Below are positions 15,504 through 23,556 of a stretch of DNA of 27,129 nucleotides, piece after piece. The notes under the pieces were generated by a model. That model saw only the letters and a program-made list of their open reading frames with translations. It was not told the origin of the DNA and did not search any database. The translations under genes and the position numbers were made by a program. Source of the stretch: CALAZP01 sp041164265 (lineage in GTDB: Bacteria; Bacteroidota; Bacteroidia; Chitinophagales; Saprospiraceae); assembly GCA_041164265.1 (NCBI GenBank), contig JBEAPR010000076.1, positions 1 to 27,129 on the forward strand, read 5' to 3'. Position 1 is the first letter of the stretch. Each line of letters begins with the position of its first letter.

Positions 15504-15508
15504 GTACT

Positions 15509-17923
15509 ATGAGACTTTTTCTTTCAACCATCCCCTTATTGGTTTTTTCCTGCACAGAACTACCCCGAGAAGAATTTTTGATAGACCACCCTGGATTATC
15601 TGATAAGGTCGAAATCATTCGCGACGAATATGGAATCAATCATATCTATGCTAATAACCAAGACGATTTATTTTTTGCGCAAGGATATGCTGCAGCAGCA
15701 GATCGACTTTTTCAATTTGAAATTTGGCGCCGACAAGCCACCGGGACTGTAGCAGAAATATTAGGTCCTAGAGAGCTAAAAAGAGATATCGGTACTCGTT
15801 TATTTATGTTTAGAGGCCAACTCCAAGAGGAGTTTAACTACTACCACGATGAAGGTGAACGGATAATGGAAGCCTACACCAATGGAGTAAATGCCTATAT
15901 AGAACAAGTGTGGAAAGATACGACCTTACTGCCCATTGAATTTAAAATACTTGGAATTCAACCTCAAAAATGGACTCCGGAAGTAATTATCTCCCGACAT
16001 CAAGGGCTTTTAGGAAATATTAACGATGAACTAAATATAGGAAGAGCGGTCGCTGCTACAACCCCAGACGTCGTTAAAGCATTAAAATGGTTTCACCCTA
16101 AAGATCCAGATATTCAACTAGATCCATCGATTACGGCTGAAATATTACAACCCGATATCCTAGAATTATACAACGCCTTTAGAAAACCGATCACCTTTGA
16201 GGCAGAAGATATCACTCCAGCATACCGCAAGAATATTCCTACTGCGGTAGGTCAACTGGATGCCCTTTCGGGAAAAGAAAAAGCTGTAGAATTTGATTTG
16301 GAGGATAAATTTTCCATCGGAAGCAACAATTGGATAGTCTCAGGCTCAAAAACTGATGACGGATTCCCCGTCATGGCCAATGATCCACATCGAACCATTG
16401 CTAATCCTTCCTTGAGATATATGGTACACCTCAATGCCCCTGGCTGGAATGTGATTGGAGGTGGTGAACCGACCATTCCGGGAGTATCTATTGGACATAA
16501 TGATTTTGGTGCCTGGGGACTTACCGTGTTTTCAACTGATGGAGAAGACCTTATGATCTATGATATTCATCCCGAAGACAGTACTCAATATTGGTATAAA
16601 GGAGAGTGGAAAAAATTTGAAATCCTTCTAGATACTATTAAGGTAAAAGGAGCTGAACCGGTACCCGTAGAAATGTTTTACAGTGTTCACGGCCCAGTTA
16701 CCTTAATCGAAAGATCTCTTGGAAAAGCCTATGCCGTTAGATGTGCCTGGTTAGAACCTGGAGGAGCCCCCTACTTAGCCTCACTTAGAATGGATCAAGC
16801 TACCAATTGGGAAGAATTCAAAGCTGCCTGTAGCTACAGTCATATCCCTGGCGAAAATATGATATGGGCAGATATCCACGGAGATATTGGTTGGCAAGCA
16901 GTAGGCATTGCACCCATAAGAAAAAAGCATAGCGGACTGGTTCCCATACCTGGAGATGGAAGATTTGAATGGGAAGGATTTTTACCGATTTTAGATAAAC
17001 CCAATATCACTAATCCCGTATCGGGGTACTTTGCAACTGCTAATCAGAATGTCACACCCGATAGTTATAAATATTGGGATGCAATAGGATTTTCTTGGTC
17101 CGATCCTTTCAGGGGGGATAGAATTCAATCTTTTTTTGAAAGTAAACAAGATTATACCATGGATGATATGCAGGCATTGCAAACGGATTATTACGCTTTG
17201 GCTGCAGATGATTTGATTCCTTTGCTTGCAGATTTATCGGTCAAAGAAGAATATCGAGAGGTTAAAGATACCCTCATGAACTGGGACCATTATTTAAGTC
17301 CCCATTCCATAGGGGGTGCCATATATAATGAATGGGAAAATCAGATCCGTAAATTGGCGGCTGAAAACTGGGTTCCAGAAATTCTTCAACCGCATATCAA
17401 AAGTTTACAACTTACTTCTATCATTGCACAGCTTAAAGAGGGTAATCCTCCGCTTCCTACCATATCAGATTTCAGCGTAGAATCCTTCCTATCTCAAAGC
17501 TTTCACCGTGCAGTAGAATCACTTATTCATCGAGGAGGAACGGACCTAACCCAATGGCAATACGGACAAACGGCCTTTAAACATGCCTTTATTAGGCATC
17601 CTTTAGGAGATTTGGTACTAGATTCTTTATCTCAAATATTAAATGTAGGACCATTACCTCGTGGAGGAAACGCCTACACGGTTGGATCTACAGGAGGAAA
17701 TTATCAGCAGTCGAGTGGAGCTTCATTCAGGGTGATTATCAAGGTGGGAAAATGGGATGAATCCATTGCCATGAATGCTCCAGGACAATCGGGCATTCCA
17801 AATCATAAATTTTACCAAAATCTATTTCCTATATGGGCTAAGGATCAATATTTCCCACTTTGGTTTGATCGATCAAATATCTTACATCACCAGAGTGAAA
17901 TCAAAATCCTTAGCCCCAAATAA
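15509..17923 (+). CDS. Penicillin-acylase-family Ntn hydrolase, lipoprotein
   Basis: Seen: 804 aa. Lipobox VFSC ends at Cys15. The first part carries HIYANNQDDLFFAQGYAAAADRLFQ (45-69), typical of the alpha chain. Autocleavage site G271|S272-N-N-W, so S272 is the N-terminal nucleophile of the beta chain. VHGPVT (393-398), ANQN with N512 as likely oxyanion residue, and the tail NAPGQSGIP.....FPLWFD agree with the family. Known: members cleave side-chain amides of beta-lactams, acyl-homoserine lactones, cyclic lipopeptides or other N-acyl compounds; the natural substrate cannot be read here. Anchored in the envelope, it would act on external or periplasmic amides. Context: its stop is 12 bp from the stop of a convergent M20 amidohydrolase, another amide-cleaving exported enzyme. 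Confidence 0.92.
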   Translation: MRLFLSTIPLLVFSCTELPREEFLIDHPGLSDKVEIIRDEYGINHIYANNQDDLFFAQGYAAAADRLFQFEIWRRQATGTVAEILGPRELKRDIGTRLFMFRGQLQEEFNYYHDEGERIMEAYTNGVNAYIEQVWKDTTLLPIEFKILGIQPQKWTPEVIISRHQGLLGNINDELNIGRAVAATTPDVVKALKWFHPKDPDIQLDPSITAEILQPDILELYNAFRKPITFEAEDITPAYRKNIPTAVGQLDALSGKEKAVEFDLEDKFSIGSNNWIVSGSKTDDGFPVMANDPHRTIANPSLRYMVHLNAPGWNVIGGGEPTIPGVSIGHNDFGAWGLTVFSTDGEDLMIYDIHPEDSTQYWYKGEWKKFEILLDTIKVKGAEPVPVEMFYSVHGPVTLIERSLGKAYAVRCAWLEPGGAPYLASLRMDQATNWEEFKAACSYSHIPGENMIWADIHGDIGWQAVGIAPIRKKHSGLVPIPGDGRFEWEGFLPILDKPNITNPVSGYFATANQNVTPDSYKYWDAIGFSWSDPFRGDRIQSFFESKQDYTMDDMQALQTDYYALAADDLIPLLADLSVKEEYREVKDTLMNWDHYLSPHSIGGAIYNEWENQIRKLAAENWVPEILQPHIKSLQLTSIIAQLKEGNPPLPTISDFSVESFLSQSFHRAVESLIHRGGTDLTQWQYGQTAFKHAFIRHPLGDLVLDSLSQILNVGPLPRGGNAYTVGSTGGNYQQSSGASFRVIIKVGKWDESIAMNAPGQSGIPNHKFYQNLFPIWAKDQYFPLWFDRSNILHHQSEIKILSPK

Positions 17924-17935
17924 GATTTTTAATGG

Positions 17936-19369
17936 TTATTTTTGATTAGGTACTGGAGGAGGCCCTTCGACCATTGCTTCGTAAACATCTGTGCCTTTTC
18001 GTTCTTGGTATTCCGCCTTGACCTTTTCTACCAAATCTGGTTGTTCGAATAAATCAGCCATGGTCATTGCCATTGCTTTGGCTGCATAAATCATTCCTTT
18101 GTGACCAATACTCATCCCTCCGCAGGCTACTACTGCCCAAGAGTGCCAGGGAGTACCCTTTGGAGCTGTGGTCACCCCTAAATTTATATTAGCTACATTC
18201 CAACTGACATCTCCCACATCTGTTGAGCCTCCCCCAGGGTGTTCTTTAGTATCTTTTAATGGCTGAATATTACTATCCATACCTACTTCTGGTTTGCCGG
18301 TTGCTTTTTGAATTCCTTTTCCAAAAGCAATTTCTTCTTCCGTATAAGTAATCGGCCCCAATAATTCCAAATTGGATTGCATGATTTCACCTCCTGCTCT
18401 ATTGACCAAAACTTCGTAAATTCCTGAAATCAAACTAATCTTATAATCTACATTAGCCATTATTGCAGCCCCTTCCGCCATTCTCCTGAGCTGTTGGTAA
18501 ACCGGCATCATAGTCGTTCTTTTGGTATCTCTTACTCGCATCCATAATCTCGAATAATCTGGAACCACGTTAACTACTTGGCCTCCGTCTTGAATATGAT
18601 AATGCATTCTAACTGTAGGTTGCACATGTTCTCTATAATAATTCACTCCTGTAGTGTACAACTCCAGTGCGTCTGAAGCAGAACGACCATTCCATGGGTC
18701 TGCTGAAGCATGGGCTGCTTGTCCAAAAAATTCAATTTTAAAATCAATTAAAGCGAGCGAACTTTGAACATCTGCTTCTGTATTGGCTGCAGGATGCCAA
18801 CTGATATTTACATCTACATCGTCCCAAAGACCAGCTTGAACCATCCATATTTTACCAAAATATTTTTCTTCACTAGGGGTTCCGAAAAACTTAACAGTTC
18901 CTTTTAAATCACCACGCTCAATAGCTTCCTTAATCGCTATTGCTGCTCCTAAACTTGCTGCACCAAATAAATTGTGTCCACATCCATGACCTGCTGCCCC
19001 TTCCTGTAGGGGATCCTTATCTGGACTGGCTTTTTGAGACAAACCCGGAAGGGCGTCGAATTCACCTAATACACTGATAATGGGACGTCCACTGCCATAG
19101 GTAGCCACAAATGCTGTCGGCATTCCCGCCACACCCATTTCTACTTTAAAGCCATTCTCTTTGGCATAATTAGATAATAATTCAGCTGATTGGGTCTCTT
19201 CTAAAGCTGTTTCTGCTAATGCCCAAATTTGATCACTAATGTTAATTAACCGACTCTGATGGTTTTCTATACTCGATACAATTTCTTGTTTGACTCCAGA
19301 CAACTGGCCTTGAGAATCCAAACTATAAAGGAGTATAATTGGGATAAAAAAGAGGTAATTGTTCTTCAT
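17936..19369 (-). CDS. Exported M20-family amidohydrolase (AbgB-like)
   Basis: Seen: 477 aa with a signal peptide (MKNNYLFFIPIILLYS, cleavage near SQGQ, 19-22). Metal and catalytic residues of M20D amidohydrolases are visible: GEFDALPG (102-109), GHGCGHN (127-133; C130, H132), PSEE (165-168), WHPAANT (191-197), the dimerisation-domain AAHASADPWNGRSA (218-231), GGGSTDVGDVS (379-389) and a final His (H409 or H423). Known: the best-known relative, AbgB, cleaves p-aminobenzoyl-glutamate; others cleave indole-acetyl or acyl amino acids. Export is unusual for AbgB itself, so an external N-acyl amino acid or aminobenzoyl amide is more likely. Context: 41 bp downstream of a discoidin-like T9SS gene; an 8-bp hairpin lies directly before its start codon. 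Confidence 0.9.
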   Translation of the reverse strand: MKNNYLFFIPIILLYSLDSQGQLSGVKQEIVSSIENHQSRLINISDQIWALAETALEETQSAELLSNYAKENGFKVEMGVAGMPTAFVATYGSGRPIISVLGEFDALPGLSQKASPDKDPLQEGAAGHGCGHNLFGAASLGAAIAIKEAIERGDLKGTVKFFGTPSEEKYFGKIWMVQAGLWDDVDVNISWHPAANTEADVQSSLALIDFKIEFFGQAAHASADPWNGRSASDALELYTTGVNYYREHVQPTVRMHYHIQDGGQVVNVVPDYSRLWMRVRDTKRTTMMPVYQQLRRMAEGAAIMANVDYKISLISGIYEVLVNRAGGEIMQSNLELLGPITYTEEEIAFGKGIQKATGKPEVGMDSNIQPLKDTKEHPGGGSTDVGDVSWNVANINLGVTTAPKGTPWHSWAVVACGGMSIGHKGMIYAAKAMAMTMADLFEQPDLVEKVKAEYQERKGTDVYEAMVEGPPPVPNQK

Positions 19370-19370
19370 A

Positions 19371-19396
19371 GGTATTTTCTTTCTTGGAAAAATACC
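19371..19396 (-). promoter_or_regulatory. Hairpin abutting the M20 start codon
   Basis: Seen: on the minus strand GGTATTTT and AAAATACC form a perfect 8-bp stem around a 10-nt loop, ending one base before the M20 ATG (19367-19369). It could lower ribosome access, process the mRNA between the two genes, or act as an operator. Read on the plus strand it is followed by a T-rich run (ATTTCTTTTA), so an antisense terminator is also possible. Confidence 0.4.
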
Positions 19397-19410
19397 ATTT
19401 CTTTTATGGA

Positions 19411-20166
19411 TTACTGAATCTTAATGATTTTTTCTTGAGAAGAGGTTATCCCATTAAAAAAACTAAGATTATACACTCCAGCTGGCAAATCAGATAAATC
19501 TAAATCAAATTGAAAAGGAGGTGCTAATTGTGCATTAGATTTCCTAAGGGTCCTACCTAATCCATCTGTAAGGATCCAATGAACTTTGTCTTCGCAAATC
19601 CCTTCTAGTGAAACCATAGTATTAGCAACTACTGGATTAGGAGATATTTTAGTTTGAAGACACCATTCATTAGTTACATTGGCTACCGGAGTAGTACTTC
19701 CGGATTTAATCCCTTCTATAGATATCTCCGCAAGCCCCGCACATATATTTCCATAAGTTTCCTTTACTGTAACTAAGACATATCGAGCCTCTACATCTTC
19801 TAAATCAGGCCCTACTATCCCCTCATAATTGGGAAGTCCAGTTGCTTGGGGCAGCGATACTGTTTTTAAATAAGACCAATTTACCCCATCTACCGAATAA
19901 TCGATATCTGCTGATTTTATACCGGAGGACAATTGATCGGGATAATTGAAATTCCACCAATGAGATCCTTGTAATCTGTAGTTTTCCCCTAAATCTATCA
20001 TCAACCAATGAGAAGCGCTTCGTGATGGATTGGGATTGGTCTTCATTTCACAAGCATACCAGCCGTCAAACCAATTGGTGCTGTGTTGATTGGGAAAACA
20101 CTGTCCTATTAAATCAAAACTGATAAAACATATACCTATAAAAAAACTACAAAATCGATATCGCAT
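19411..20166 (-). CDS. Discoidin-like (F5/8 type C-like) T9SS-secreted protein
   Basis: Seen: 251 aa with a signal peptide (about 1-21, cleavage near LIGQ). Residues 29-152 resemble a discoidin/F5-8C jelly roll: HWLMIDLGENYRLQG (53-67), VDGVNWSYLKTV (92-103), and EARYVLVTVKETYGN....AEISIEG (126-152). Residues 174-251 fit a type-A T9SS sorting domain: ISPNPVV, LTDGLGRTLRKS, LSDLPAGVYNLSFFNG, ending EKIIKIQ. Known: discoidin domains bind glycans, lipids or proteins; T9SS exports the protein to the cell surface or outside. There is no catalytic domain. Context: starts the minus-strand pair with M20, divergent from the DUF1800 cassette. A role as a secreted binding protein is an inference. Confidence 0.8.
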   Translation of the reverse strand: MRYRFCSFFIGICFISFDLIGQCFPNQHSTNWFDGWYACEMKTNPNPSRSASHWLMIDLGENYRLQGSHWWNFNYPDQLSSGIKSADIDYSVDGVNWSYLKTVSLPQATGLPNYEGIVGPDLEDVEARYVLVTVKETYGNICAGLAEISIEGIKSGSTTPVANVTNEWCLQTKISPNPVVANTMVSLEGICEDKVHWILTDGLGRTLRKSNAQLAPPFQFDLDLSDLPAGVYNLSFFNGITSSQEKIIKIQ

Positions 20167-20334
20167 TGCATTAAATTTTAGTAAACGACTTAAATATAGT
20201 TAGAATATTTCAATCCTTTTAAAGATATAACATTATAATGTCGGAAATAAGACTAGCTTTTTAACGTTCCTTTTAAATTAAAAGTATTATTTTTAAATCA
20301 TACATCATCTCAAAACCTAAGTTCTAATAAGTTT
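20167..20334. promoter_or_regulatory. Divergent intergenic region with two inverted repeats
   Basis: Seen: the longest gene-free stretch (168 bp), very AT-rich. It holds a perfect 12-bp palindrome ACATTATAATGT (20230-20241) and, 28 bp on, CTTTTAA-A-TTAAAAG (20270-20284) with 7-bp arms. Both lie between the starts of the discoidin gene and the DUF1800 gene and are candidate operators. No strong TTTG/TAnnTTTG promoter match was found, and I see no ORF or RNA gene here. Confidence 0.4.
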
Positions 20335-22158
20335 ATGAATTTTAACTTCTCTATTTTCCTCTGCTTATTTGCACCATTTTCTCTTTATCCACAAGAAATT
20401 GAAATCTTTGGAGGCAATGGTAAATCTCCCCATCAAATAATGGTTAGCGACCAATCCTTCGTTGTCTACAACATAGAACCAGGAGATAAAACGGACATAA
20501 TGAACGGGAAGGGAATGACTAATCATCAAAACCGAATGGGAAGGTTACTAAGGCAAGCAACCCTTGGATTGACTGAAGAGGATATGTTAACTTATTACAG
20601 TGACACTCCTGAGCAATGGATCGATAATCAAATGAAATTTCAACCTTATAACTTTGTGGATTTTTCAAATGCCATTGTAGCACAGACCAGAGGCTATCTG
20701 CAAGAGCGAACTGAGGAAGAAATTGAGTTTCTTTTGCCCTATCAATCGTGGGAATTTAGGGTGGCTTGGTGGAAATATCTTATGGAAAGTAAAGACCATT
20801 TAAGGCAAAAAATAGCTTATGTTTTAAGTCAGATTTTTGTTATATCAGACGCTCCTCAGCAAATTTTTGACCATGGGGTGGGATTAGCCAGTTATACTGG
20901 CTTATTAACCAATCATGCTTTTGGCAACTTCCGGGATTTACTTTTCAAAATATCCCTGCACCCATCTATGGGTATTTTTTTGAGTCATTTTAACAATTCC
21001 AGAGAAATACCCTATCTCAATATTCACCCTGATGAAAACTATGCTCGGGAGATCATGCAACTTTTCACCATAGGACTATATGAACTAGAATTAACAGGCA
21101 TACCTAAAAGAGACGAAGAAGGCCATTTAATTCCAACTTATGACCAGGAGGATATCAGACACTTAGCAAAAGTGTTTACGGGATTGGGACCAGGAAAAGC
21201 AGGTCTGTTTGCTCCACCTAACCAAATTCCATATTTTGGAATGGGCCGATTCAATACGGATTTTACCCATCCCATGGTGATGTATGAAGAATATCACGAT
21301 AAAACTGAAAAGACTATTGTTGGGGATTTTGTGATCCCAGCCAATCAAAAAGGTATGGAGGACATTGAATTAGCTATTGATCATCTTTTCAATCATCCTA
21401 ATGTTGGCCCTTTCTTAGGCAAACAACTTATCCAAAAATTAGTTACCAGCAATCCAAGTCCTCAATATGTTAAGGATATTGCCTTAGTTTTTAATAATAA
21501 CGGTAAAGGAGAACGCGGAGATTTAGGGGCAGTCATTAAAGCAATTCTATTACATCCCGAGGCAAGCTCTTGTGCCTCTCTATTAGATCCCCAACAAGGT
21601 AAAATGCAAGAGCCTTTCATCAGATATTTAGAATTTCTCAAACTCATCCATCTTCAGCCTCATGATGAAGATGGCTCCACTTTCTACAGCGGAGGTGAAG
21701 TAGAATGGATGACTACCCAAGATTTATTCAGGGCACCAACTGTATTTAATTTCTACAAGCCCAATTTTAGTCCTAATGGCCCCTTACGGGAAAAAGGGCT
21801 TCTAGGGCCTGAATTCCAAATTCATAACAGCACTACCAGTTTAACCCTCATTAATCATTTTCACTATATGTCAAATGAAGATTATGGGATGGGGTATTCT
21901 TGGTTAGCTAATCCAAATGAAGAAGGGTATTATAAAAGTGATAAATCTTATTTGCTTAAATATACACCAGATGCAGAGGCTTTAGTAAATAAAATTGATC
22001 GCTTGTTGACCAGAGGACAAATGACCACAAGAACCAGAGAAATAATAAAAACCGCAATAGAAGATATTGATATTTGGGATGGAAATGCAGAAGAGGAAAG
22101 GTTGGCCAGAGCACTTTTCCTTACTTTAATATCCCCCGATTTCGTCATTTTAAAGTAG
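20335..22158 (+). CDS. DUF1800 exported protein, copy A
   Basis: Seen: 607 aa with a signal peptide (about 1-20, ending LYPQ). After a short linker containing IFGGNG (24-29), the DUF1800 domain starts at about 66 with NRMGRLLRQATLGLT. Other landmarks are LRQKIAYVLSQIFVIS (156-171), NIHPDENYAREIMQLFTIGL (229-248), the GMGRFNTDF segment, GKQLIQKLVTSNPSP, AILLHPEA, and FRAPTVFNFYKPNFSP. Known: DUF1800 proteins are exported and nearly always encoded beside DUF1501; function unknown. Unlike many Bacteroidota members, no T9SS tail is visible, as the protein stops at SPDFVILK. Context: first gene of a tight plus-strand cassette, 6 bp before DUF1501; a paralogue follows DUF1501. Confidence 0.9.
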   Translation: MNFNFSIFLCLFAPFSLYPQEIEIFGGNGKSPHQIMVSDQSFVVYNIEPGDKTDIMNGKGMTNHQNRMGRLLRQATLGLTEEDMLTYYSDTPEQWIDNQMKFQPYNFVDFSNAIVAQTRGYLQERTEEEIEFLLPYQSWEFRVAWWKYLMESKDHLRQKIAYVLSQIFVISDAPQQIFDHGVGLASYTGLLTNHAFGNFRDLLFKISLHPSMGIFLSHFNNSREIPYLNIHPDENYAREIMQLFTIGLYELELTGIPKRDEEGHLIPTYDQEDIRHLAKVFTGLGPGKAGLFAPPNQIPYFGMGRFNTDFTHPMVMYEEYHDKTEKTIVGDFVIPANQKGMEDIELAIDHLFNHPNVGPFLGKQLIQKLVTSNPSPQYVKDIALVFNNNGKGERGDLGAVIKAILLHPEASSCASLLDPQQGKMQEPFIRYLEFLKLIHLQPHDEDGSTFYSGGEVEWMTTQDLFRAPTVFNFYKPNFSPNGPLREKGLLGPEFQIHNSTTSLTLINHFHYMSNEDYGMGYSWLANPNEEGYYKSDKSYLLKYTPDAEALVNKIDRLLTRGQMTTRTREIIKTAIEDIDIWDGNAEEERLARALFLTLISPDFVILK

Positions 22159-22164
22159 TAACAA

Positions 22165-23547
22165 ATGAAAAGAAGAAATTTTATTAAAGCAGCAGGTTGC
22201 ACGGGTATGGGTTATCTCACCTTGTTTAATTCAGCGATAAACTTAAAAGCGATGGGATTAGCTGCTTTAGATAACTCTGGTTTAACGGATGATTACAAAG
22301 CATTGGTCTGCATCCTTCTAGCAGGTGGCAATGACAGCTACAACATGCTCATTCCACTAGATAACGAGGAGTACAGAGATTACGCTACCACTCGGAGTAA
22401 TATGGCTTTAGATAGATCAGAGATGATTACCTTAAATCCCAATAATACCGATGGACGAACATATGGTCTGCATCCTTCCATGACAGAAATTGAAGATTTA
22501 TTTGCTTCAGGTGAATGTACCTTCATCAATAATGTGGGCACTTTAGTTGCTCCAACCTCCAAAGCAGATTATATGAGAGGTTCAGCTAGAGTTCCTCTAG
22601 GTCTTTTTTCTCATGGTGATCAAGAAAATCAATGGCAATCTGGTCTCACTACAGAAAGATCGATTACTGGTTGGGGAGGTAGAATAGCCGACCTTCTAAA
22701 AGATCAAGCGGGCAATGATAAAATTTCAATGACCCTTTCCCTAGGTGGTAATAATCTATTTCAGCAGGGGGTAGAGGCTTTTCCATTTACCTTAAACCAG
22801 CATTCGGGAAGTGATTTACTTTGGGCTTATGATAGGGATAATCCTTGGAATTTAGAGAGTCAGGCTATTAAAAGTTTAATCTATCACAATTACGAAGATG
22901 CTTTTAAAAAAACCTATGTGGATGTGATTTCCAATGCGCAAGAAAGTGGGGAAATTTTATTAGATGCTTACGCGCAAAGAGATCGCTTCAACGATCATTT
23001 TGATGACAATCATCTTGCAAGGAGCTTAAGAATGATTGCTAATGTAATTGCCTCTAGAAAAGTATTGGGTGTTAAACGGCAAATATTTTTTGCAACTATG
23101 GGAGGTTTTGACTACCACGACGAACTTTTCAATAACCAGGCAAGGGATTTGAGTACCGTTTCAAGGGCTATTGGTGCTTTTCAAGCAGCGATGAAAGAAT
23201 TGGGAGTCAGCAACCAGGTTACCTCCTTTACCATTAGTGATTTTGCTAGAACGCTCACCTCTAACGGCAACGGAACTGATCACGCTTGGGGTGCCTCCTC
23301 CTTGGTAGTAGGGGGAGCTGTTAGAGGCACTAAATTCTATGGTCAATACCCCTCTCTTAAACTAGATGGAGATTTGGATGTAGGCAATGGCATCATCCTT
23401 CCTACTACTTCAACTGATGAATACTTTGCAGAACTAGCGCTCTGGTTTGGCGTTTCTCCGGGGGAATTAAGCACAGTATTTCCTTCTTTGAATAATTTTT
23501 ACGATTACCAAACAGGCACTGCGCCTCTTGGGTTTTTACAGATATAA
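22165..23547 (+). CDS. DUF1501 Tat-exported protein
   Basis: Seen: 460 aa. The start MKRRNFIKAAG carries a twin-arginine motif (RRNFIK, 3-8) with a hydrophobic stretch after it, so Tat export is likely, which usually means folding in the cytoplasm, often with a metal. DUF1501 landmarks: CILLAGGNDSYNMLIPL (49-65), ATMGGFDYHDE (310-320), TISDFARTL (356-364) and NGNGTDHAWG (367-376), followed by VVGGAVRG. Known: to my knowledge the family belongs to the alkaline-phosphatase/sulfatase superfamily, and the D/H residues in these motifs could bind metal; no activity is established. Context: sits between two DUF1800 paralogues with gaps of 6 and 9 bp, so the three proteins are probably made together. 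Confidence 0.9.
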   Translation: MKRRNFIKAAGCTGMGYLTLFNSAINLKAMGLAALDNSGLTDDYKALVCILLAGGNDSYNMLIPLDNEEYRDYATTRSNMALDRSEMITLNPNNTDGRTYGLHPSMTEIEDLFASGECTFINNVGTLVAPTSKADYMRGSARVPLGLFSHGDQENQWQSGLTTERSITGWGGRIADLLKDQAGNDKISMTLSLGGNNLFQQGVEAFPFTLNQHSGSDLLWAYDRDNPWNLESQAIKSLIYHNYEDAFKKTYVDVISNAQESGEILLDAYAQRDRFNDHFDDNHLARSLRMIANVIASRKVLGVKRQIFFATMGGFDYHDELFNNQARDLSTVSRAIGAFQAAMKELGVSNQVTSFTISDFARTLTSNGNGTDHAWGASSLVVGGAVRGTKFYGQYPSLKLDGDLDVGNGIILPTTSTDEYFAELALWFGVSPGELSTVFPSLNNFYDYQTGTAPLGFLQI

Positions 23548-23556
23548 TTCAAGTTC

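Noticed and set aside
15423..15508. Bacteroidota promoter (TAGTTTG near 15476) for the acylase gene
   Set aside because: One base short of TAnnTTTG and without a TTTG at the right distance upstream.
17918..17941. AAATAA ... TTATTT pairing across the convergent acylase and M20 stop codons, as a bidirectional terminator
   Set aside because: Only A-T pairs and a 12-nt loop; both arms simply contain the two TAA stop codons, so the match is expected.
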